Position numbers and translations under genes: made by a program
Shown here: positions 61,299 through 64,000 of the stretch, in pieces
Layout: each line of letters starts with the position of its first letter
How positions within the stretch are numbered: the first letter of the stretch is position 1
Notes under the pieces: generated by a model
The model's input: the letters and a program-made list of their open reading frames with translations, nothing else
Database searches by the model: none
Told to the model about the DNA's origin: nothing
Assembly (NCBI RefSeq): GCF_002967715.1
Contig: NZ_PUIA01000069.1
Location: 248,001 to 312,000 of the forward strand
DNA: 64,000 nt
Direction: 5' to 3'
DNA from: Blastopirellula marina
GTDB lineage: Bacteria; Planctomycetota; Planctomycetia; Pirellulales; Pirellulaceae

Positions 61299-61850
61299 CT
61301 ATGCCTGCCTCGCTTGCCACTCCGATGCCAACAGCCCGTAGACGACGTGATCGAGGTAGCGTCCGTCGATCGATTCGGCGGAGCGGATGGTTCCTTCCTG
61401 GGTGAAGCCCAGTCGCTGGGGGATCGCGCGGCTTCTGGTGTTTTCGGTCGCGCAGCGGATTTCGAGGCGGTGCAGGTCAAGTTCGGTGAATGCGTGGGTG
61501 ATGTACGCCGAGCAGGCCTTGGTCATGATGCCTTGGCCCTGGTGCTTTTCGGCCAGCCAATAGCCGAGCGAGGTCGACCGGTTGGGCCAGTCGATCTTGT
61601 GCATACCGATGACTCCGACGATTTCCTGCCCGGCGCGAATGGCCGTTTGAAAGCCGTTGTTTTCAGCCATCTGCTGGCGGGTTGTGGCGATGAAGGACTC
61701 GACATCGGCGACCGACTGAGTGGTTGCCACCCACGGCATCCAGGGGCTGAGGTGCTGCCGGTTTTCATTCACGGCGTTATACAACTCGGGCGCATGCTGC
61801 CGTGTGAGCAGTTCGAGCCGGAGGTTGGTGTCGAGTTGATACGAGAACAT
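61299..61850 (-). CDS. GNAT acetyltransferase, RimL-like
   Basis: This 183 aa enzyme transfers an acetyl group from acetyl-CoA to an amine. LGYWLAEKHQGQGIMTKACS carries the Q/G-x-G-x-G/A acetyl-CoA loop. LHRLEIRCATENTRSRAIPQ and RLGFTQEGTIRS are typical of the RimJ/RimL branch that modifies N-termini of ribosomal proteins or related substrates. The actual substrate cannot be told. It is the first of three same-strand genes leading to the caspase gene. Confidence 0.9.
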   Translation of the reverse strand: MFSYQLDTNLRLELLTRQHAPELYNAVNENRQHLSPWMPWVATTQSVADVESFIATTRQQMAENNGFQTAIRAGQEIVGVIGMHKIDWPNRSTSLGYWLAEKHQGQGIMTKACSAYITHAFTELDLHRLEIRCATENTRSRAIPQRLGFTQEGTIRSAESIDGRYLDHVVYGLLASEWQARQA

Positions 61851-61945
61851 CGCAGGTTGCCTTGGCGGGGGTGCTGTTGCGTTTGATTATCTCAACAGTG
61901 CCAGGCCAATGGCAAATGGTTCGCGATGTTGCCGCTTGGGCTTGC

Positions 61946-62368
61946 TTAGGTTCCGTTCGCCGGGGCGGCGGCTGGGGTGTCTCGGCGGATCATGCTTTGC
62001 ATAACAATCACGGCGTCGATTGATTCCGGGTCATTGGAAAGAAGCGAGAAGTCGATTTGGCTGTTCGTGTTCTTGTGCGTCGTGGAATTGAAAACGAGCT
62101 TCCAATCGGGGGCTCTGCCCGAGAACTCCAGGCCGGTTGCCACCATTGGCAGCGAAAACCGTCCGTCCCAATTGGTGACCACCGGGGTGACTCCTTCGGC
62201 ACTGCCTTTGATTCCGACGACGACGCCTGGGATGGGGTCGCCGGTGAGGGCATCGGTGACTCGGCCGCTAATCTTGATCGGATAAAGCCGTGAACAACCC
62301 AGGGTTGCCGTGGCGATCGCCAGACAGACCAGGAACAAGCTTGCTCGCGATGCGATCAGGCAATTCAT
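61946..62368 (-). CDS. carboxypeptidase-regulatory-like lipoprotein
   Basis: This 140 aa protein has a signal peptide and lipobox ATLGC, with GGAAG before the ATG. The mature part (ISGRVTDALTGDPIPGVVVG, WDGRFSLPMV) is a CarboxypepD_reg-type beta-sandwich. Unlike the other four here it has no DUF1559 gene next to it. It may be an outer-membrane- or periplasm-facing structural protein. Confidence 0.8.
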   Translation of the reverse strand: MNCLIASRASLFLVCLAIATATLGCSRLYPIKISGRVTDALTGDPIPGVVVGIKGSAEGVTPVVTNWDGRFSLPMVATGLEFSGRAPDWKLVFNSTTHKNTNSQIDFSLLSNDPESIDAVIVMQSMIRRDTPAAAPANGT

Positions 62369-62807
62369 GATTTCACTTCCTCGAATACCGACCGTGGGAA
62401 ACGCGGCGAGACGAACTCCGGGGCTTCTCCTGGCGAAGATCCCTTGCTGACGCCCCGTGAGGCGGTGCTCACCCTAAAAGACGAGCTTCTTCCACGAATA
62501 GTTTTTGGGCGTGTGAGACATCGTTGTTGCTGCCCCAGACCAGGGGGAAGGCACTGTATGGCCCTTAGAAGAAACGCTGATAGTGCTGACGAATGACTTA
62601 AGGGGCTTTGAGCAGCCACCAACCCGCAAACTGCCTATTTTAACCGGCAAAGATTCACAATCTTTTACCGCAAAAATACATTGGGTGAAATGTAATTTCT
62701 TGATAGTATCTCGGTTGTGCTGCCCCCCGAATTTCTGGTCATCCATCCACCTTTTCTTCGATTCTGTCCTAGTCGAAACAACCAACATCTTGTCATTTGA
62801 GGTTGCC
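62369..62807. promoter_or_regulatory. divergent intergenic region between two lipoprotein genes
   Basis: This region of about 440 bp is AT-rich near 62640-62720. It must contain both promoters. No distinct -10/-35 pair or operator was identified, and no gene was recognised. Confidence 0.4.
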
Positions 62808-63287
62808 ATGGACGAACTTTGCAGACCTGCTTTGCATCGTGCGACAAACCGTTTTCTTGTGGCTACGTTGTGCTCAGTCAGCCTTGTTTGCCTGACGCTG
62901 ACAGGCTGCGGCCAAGGTCGAACATCGGCCGGAGCGACCGCTTCCGGCATCGTGACGGTCGAAGGCGTTCCCCTAACCGGTGGAACGGTGGCCTTCTCGC
63001 CGGTTAACTCAGGGTCGTCCGCATTCGGGCACATTCAGCCCGACGGCACCTATCATGTCGAAACCGATTCGCAGACCACCGGCCTGGCCCCTGGTGACTA
63101 TCAGATCGCGATCTATTTCTCACCGCCAGAAACGGAAGACGCCGCGGGGAATACCGTGGTCGGCGAGAATCCCGTTGCCAAGAAGTATGCCGACTTCGAT
63201 CGCTCTGGTTTGAAGGTCACGGCCAACGCAGGGGACAACAAGTTTGACTTCGATCTCGATCCGAAGAAGGCAGGTCGCAAAAAGTAA
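62808..63287 (+). CDS. carboxypeptidase-regulatory-like lipoprotein
   Basis: This 159 aa protein starts at MDELCRPA, where GAGG lies just upstream; the frame to 62583 has no such site. The lipobox is LTLTGC. The mature domain (ASGIVTVEGVPLTGGTVAF) ends DFDLDPKK. It precedes a DUF1559 gene by 94 bp on the same strand, so here the module has the order lipoprotein then DUF1559, the reverse of the other three. Confidence 0.82.
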   Translation: MDELCRPALHRATNRFLVATLCSVSLVCLTLTGCGQGRTSAGATASGIVTVEGVPLTGGTVAFSPVNSGSSAFGHIQPDGTYHVETDSQTTGLAPGDYQIAIYFSPPETEDAAGNTVVGENPVAKKYADFDRSGLKVTANAGDNKFDFDLDPKKAGRKK

Positions 63288-63381
63288 TTTCGATTCCATC
63301 AGGTAGCCCGCCGCGGATTGTTGTCGCGGGCAAACCGTTCTCTTCTCTTCTTTTCTTATCTAGATTTTGCAAGGAGTTGTC

Positions 63382-64000
63382 ATGTCTTATTCTTCTTTTC
63401 GAAGGCATGCCTTCACGCTGGTTGAGTTGCTTGTCGTGATTGCGATTATTGGCGTGCTGATTGCGTTGTTATTGCCGGCGGTTCAGCAAGCCCGTGAAGC
63501 CGCACGGCGGATGCAGTGCACTAACAACATGAAACAGTTGGGGCTGGCGATGCATACCTATCACGACGTGGTCGGCAGCTTGCCGCCTGCCTACGTCTTC
63601 ACCGGCGACACGACACACGATCGGATTGCGCTGTGGGCCTGGGGAGCGATGCTGGCTCCTTACTTCGAGCAGAACTCTGCTTACGACATTCTTGAGGTAA
63701 GTAGCGATTCGGCAGTGAACGCGGTCAATAAAGGTGCCAAGCGAAAGGTGATTCAAACGCCAATAGCTGGCGTTCGTTGCCCTTCGGATGCTGGTCCCGA
63801 AAAGCACAACGACTCGGTTGCCAACCGCAAATATCGCGACACGATCGCGGACGTGAACCGCCATGGCATCGTTTCCAACTACGTGGTGAACAACAGCAGC
63901 GGCCAGATTCGCAACGACCGCGGCACTCCCAACGGCAAAGCGGACGGCGCATTCTTTCGCAACAGCTACATCGGTTTCCGCGACCTGACCGACGGGACTT
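63382..64000 (+). CDS. DUF1559 pilin-like protein, partial (3' end outside window)
   Basis: AAGGAGTTGTC precedes the ATG. MSYSSFRRHA leads into [20 protein letters not shown], the prepilin-like segment, and [20 protein letters not shown] follows. The frame is open to the window edge (206 codons), so the H-X9-DG part is not visible. It is paired with the lipoprotein gene at 62808. Confidence 0.9.
   Translation, partial: MSYSSFRRHAFTLVELLVVIAIIGVLIALLLPAVQQAREAARRMQCTNNMKQLGLAMHTYHDVVGSLPPAYVFTGDTTHDRIALWAWGAMLAPYFEQNSAYDILEVSSDSAVNAVNKGAKRKVIQTPIAGVRCPSDAGPEKHNDSVANRKYRDTIADVNRHGIVSNYVVNNSSGQIRNDRGTPNGKADGAFFRNSYIGFRDLTDGT

Overview
The window looks like chromosome from a planctomycete of the Pirellulales type (Blastopirellula/Bremerella/Rhodopirellula-like). 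This rests on gene content: secreted giant proteins with an N-terminal basic stretch and a LEPRxLL-like motif, dockerin-type calcium repeats, GEVED domains, several DUF1559 pilin-like proteins paired with small carboxypeptidase-regulatory-like lipoproteins, a BBP7 outer-membrane barrel, an SHD1-domain protein, a sulfatase next to a sialate O-acetylesterase-like enzyme, and a caspase-like protein. No rRNA, tRNA, CRISPR array, insertion sequence or phage gene was recognised.

1-25.5 kb: a surface-protein locus. Five large secreted genes lie together: a truncated gene at the left edge (minus strand), two plus-strand genes (647 and 894 aa), a 14.3 kb single reading frame (4756 aa, minus) and a 1511 aa protein (minus). 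All carry the LEPRxLL-like motif and dockerin-like repeats. Three have zinc-protease HExxH motifs of different types, and one has cohesin-like sandwich modules. The four complete proteins end in acidic tails. The locus reads as a set of extracellular, calcium-binding, possibly self-assembling proteins.

25.8-43.8 kb: envelope and secreted functions around housekeeping guaB. This stretch holds the BBP7 barrel, three DUF1559 plus lipoprotein modules, a DUF2784-like membrane protein, an SHD1 protein overlapping the guaB 3' end, a DODA-type dioxygenase with a Tat-like leader, a sulfatase/SASA operon and several secreted proteins of unknown role.

44-57.7 kb: mixed metabolic genes. These include a SelA-like protein that lacks the PLP lysine, a UPF0126/TRIC-like channel, an endonuclease/exonuclease/phosphatase family protein, a CxxC protein whose tail is coded by palindromic repeats, an SMI1/KNR4-like protein, proC, an H1-like basic protein, an ABC-F protein (EttA type) and guaA. 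Between ettA and guaA, on the opposite strand, lies an unannotated stretch that looks like a structured small RNA gene with a strong terminator. The guaA leader has a terminator-like hairpin.

57.7-64 kb: accessory genes. Two orphan genes sit between copies of a GGGTGCCAGGC palindrome. They are followed by a caspase-like protease, a small membrane protein, a GNAT acetyltransferase, two lipoproteins and a DUF1559 gene cut by the right edge.
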